Source: Akkermansia muciniphila
Lineage (GTDB): Bacteria; Verrucomicrobiota; Verrucomicrobiia; Verrucomicrobiales; Akkermansiaceae
Assembly (NCBI GenBank): GCA_945888515.1
Contig: CAMDAD010000007.1
Coordinates: 1-64,000 of the forward strand
DNA length: 64,000 bases
Direction of reading: 5' to 3'
The notes beneath the pieces are model-generated. The model was not told the origin of the DNA. It worked only from the letters and a program-made list of their open reading frames with translations, and ran no database searches. Positions within the stretch are counted from its first letter, which is position 1. Every line of letters begins with the position of its first letter. Shown piece by piece: positions 62,190 through 64,000 of this stretch. A program made the translations under genes and the position numbers.

Positions 62190-62504
62190 ATGCCTTATGC
62201 GAAAACCAATTTGTTTAGCGAAAAAACAGTCGCGCTGTCGGAATTCGCCAAGGCCTTATCGCATCCTGCGCGTATCGAAATTTTGACATTTCTTCACGGA
62301 CAAAGCGGTCGCACTTGCGGTGAAATCGTCGCGCACATTCCGCTATCCCAGCCATCCGTTTCGCGCCATTTGGCCACGCTCAAAGAAGCGGGCTTGCTGT
62401 CAGAACAACAACGCGGTAGCGAACATCTTTATTCCCTCGAAACCTCGCAAATCCAGCGTTTTTGTGAAGCTTTTTCCCAAACTTTGAAACCAACTTCTGT
62501 CTAA
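62190..62504 (+). CDS. ArsR-family transcriptional regulator
   Basis: 'FAKALSHPARIEILTFLHGQSGRTCGEIVAHIPLSQPSVSRHLATLKEAGLLSEQQRGSEHLY'. Confidence 0.92.
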   Translation: MPYAKTNLFSEKTVALSEFAKALSHPARIEILTFLHGQSGRTCGEIVAHIPLSQPSVSRHLATLKEAGLLSEQQRGSEHLYSLETSQIQRFCEAFSQTLKPTSV

Positions 62505-62507
62505 GTC

Positions 62508-64000
62508 ATGAAACATTCTACCTCCACACATACCATCATCATCATCGGCGGCGTCGCTGGTGGTGCCTCCGCCGCCGCACGCGCCCGTCGTCACAGTGAA
62601 AGCACCCATATCATTCTGCTAGAGCGTGGACCTGACGTGTCGTTTGCCAACTGCGGACTCCCCTATCACATCGGGGGCGAGATCACTGACCGAGCCGAAC
62701 TGAATGTGCAAACACCGCAAAGCCTGCGCGATTTGCTCAACCTCGATGTCCGCACTCTCACCGAAGCGATTTCTATCGATCGCGCCAACAAAACGGTTGT
62801 GGTGCGCGACTTGTCAAGCGGTGAGGAAAACACTCTCGCCTATGATCAACTGATTCTCTCTCCGGGCGCGCGACCACTTGTTCCAGCGATGCCTGGCATC
62901 GACGATCCCCGCATCATGACCTTGCGAAATTTACAGGATACGGATCGCATCAAAGCCGCGGCTGCGTCAGCCCATCAAGTTCTGGTGATCGGCGGCGGCT
63001 TCATCGGATTGGAGATGGCCGAACAGCTGAATCACTTGGGCAAGTCCGTCACTCTCATCGAGCGCAATCCACAGGTGCTTCCCCTACTCGATAAGCCCAT
63101 GGTGCGACCGCTGGAAAAAGCGCTGGAAACACAGGGCGTTCATCTCATTTTTAGTGATGGCATCGCTGGCTTTGAGGCAAGTCCCAGTTCGCTGCATGCG
63201 ATCTTACAATCTGGAAAAAAACTGGCCGCGGACCTGGTGATTCTATCGATCGGCGTAACACCGGAAAACACACTAGCCAAGAACGCAGGACTGGAACTCG
63301 GCGCACGCGGACACATCGTCACCAACCAATGGCAGCAAACCAACGATCCTGACATTTACGCCGTGGGTGATGCCTGCGAAACCTACGACCCGATTTTTCA
63401 AACCCCGGTTGCGATTGCACTCGCCGGCCCAGCCAATCGCCAAGGAAGAACTGCTGCTGATCATATTTTTATGGGAGAGCGTGCGATCCCTTATCCCGGC
63501 AGCATCGGCACCGCTATTGTGCGCGTTTTTCACACCACAGCGGGGATCACGGGATGGAGTGAAAAACGGCTGCAACAAGCGAGCCTCCCCTACCAAACTG
63601 TCACGGTGAATGCAGCTTCTCATGCCAGTTATTACCCGGGTGCCGAGACGGTTACGCTCAAGTTACTATGGAATCCAGAAAACGGACGCATTCTAGGAGC
63701 CCAGGCAGTGGGCAAGGACGGCGTTGACAAACGTCTGGACGTCATCGCGACGGCGATACGCGGCAATCTGACGATCAACGACCTAGCGCATCTGGAGCTC
63801 GCCTATGCTCCACCGTTTGGAAGTGCAAAAGATGTGATTAATATCGCTGGGTTCGCTGCATGCAATATCCGTGATGGATTCCTGCTGCCGATTTCAGGGA
63901 TTGCCGAGGCAGGAGCGCAGATCGTCGATGTACGACCTGCCGAATCTGCCGCAAGACAACCAATACCCGGAGCGATCAACATCCCCTTGACGCAATTGCG
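62508..64000 (+). CDS. FAD-dependent pyridine nucleotide-disulfide oxidoreductase, CoA-disulfide reductase-like, with C-terminal rhodanese domain (runs off window)
   Basis: Translation 'IIIIGGVAGGASAAARARRHSESTHIILLERGPDVSFANCGLPYHIGG', 'VLVIGGGFIGLEMAEQL', C-terminal 'AGAQIVDVRPAESAARQPIPGAINIPLTQL'; no stop before 64000. Confidence 0.9.
   Translation, partial: MKHSTSTHTIIIIGGVAGGASAAARARRHSESTHIILLERGPDVSFANCGLPYHIGGEITDRAELNVQTPQSLRDLLNLDVRTLTEAISIDRANKTVVVRDLSSGEENTLAYDQLILSPGARPLVPAMPGIDDPRIMTLRNLQDTDRIKAAAASAHQVLVIGGGFIGLEMAEQLNHLGKSVTLIERNPQVLPLLDKPMVRPLEKALETQGVHLIFSDGIAGFEASPSSLHAILQSGKKLAADLVILSIGVTPENTLAKNAGLELGARGHIVTNQWQQTNDPDIYAVGDACETYDPIFQTPVAIALAGPANRQGRTAADHIFMGERAIPYPGSIGTAIVRVFHTTAGITGWSEKRLQQASLPYQTVTVNAASHASYYPGAETVTLKLLWNPENGRILGAQAVGKDGVDKRLDVIATAIRGNLTINDLAHLELAYAPPFGSAKDVINIAGFAACNIRDGFLLPISGIAEAGAQIVDVRPAESAARQPIPGAINIPLTQL

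Overview
This 64 kb bacterial window reads as a Verrucomicrobia/PVC-type chromosome: mre/pbp2/rng, PVC heme-binding and DUF1080 proteins, and FecR/LamG sigma-factor loci. It is mostly chromosomal backbone with a few accessory patches. The main accessory patch is at 1-6651: a type I restriction-modification locus (hsdS, hsdR; hsdM presumably upstream of the window) with an XRE/ImmA-IrrE metallopeptidase gene and a PIN-like nuclease gene inserted between hsdS and hsdR. The XRE gene is preceded by four helically phased heptamer direct repeats. This is the best candidate for an uncharacterised defence/addiction arrangement. A second accessory patch (26.7-28.5 kb) holds decayed fragments of a PLD/helicase-like gene and of dinD, plus a composite ORF of unknown function. 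Other points of interest are a degenerate HtrA paralog, a putatively exported KatG in a Fur-family operon, a 102-bp heptanucleotide tandem repeat, inverted repeats next to AraC-type regulators, a membrane-anchored NlpC/P60-like protein, and a sulfur-themed region (59-64 kb) with rhodanese, DUF1573, an ECF sigma factor, and ArsR with a CoA-disulfide-reductase-like protein. All product calls come from reading the translations; no database search was run.
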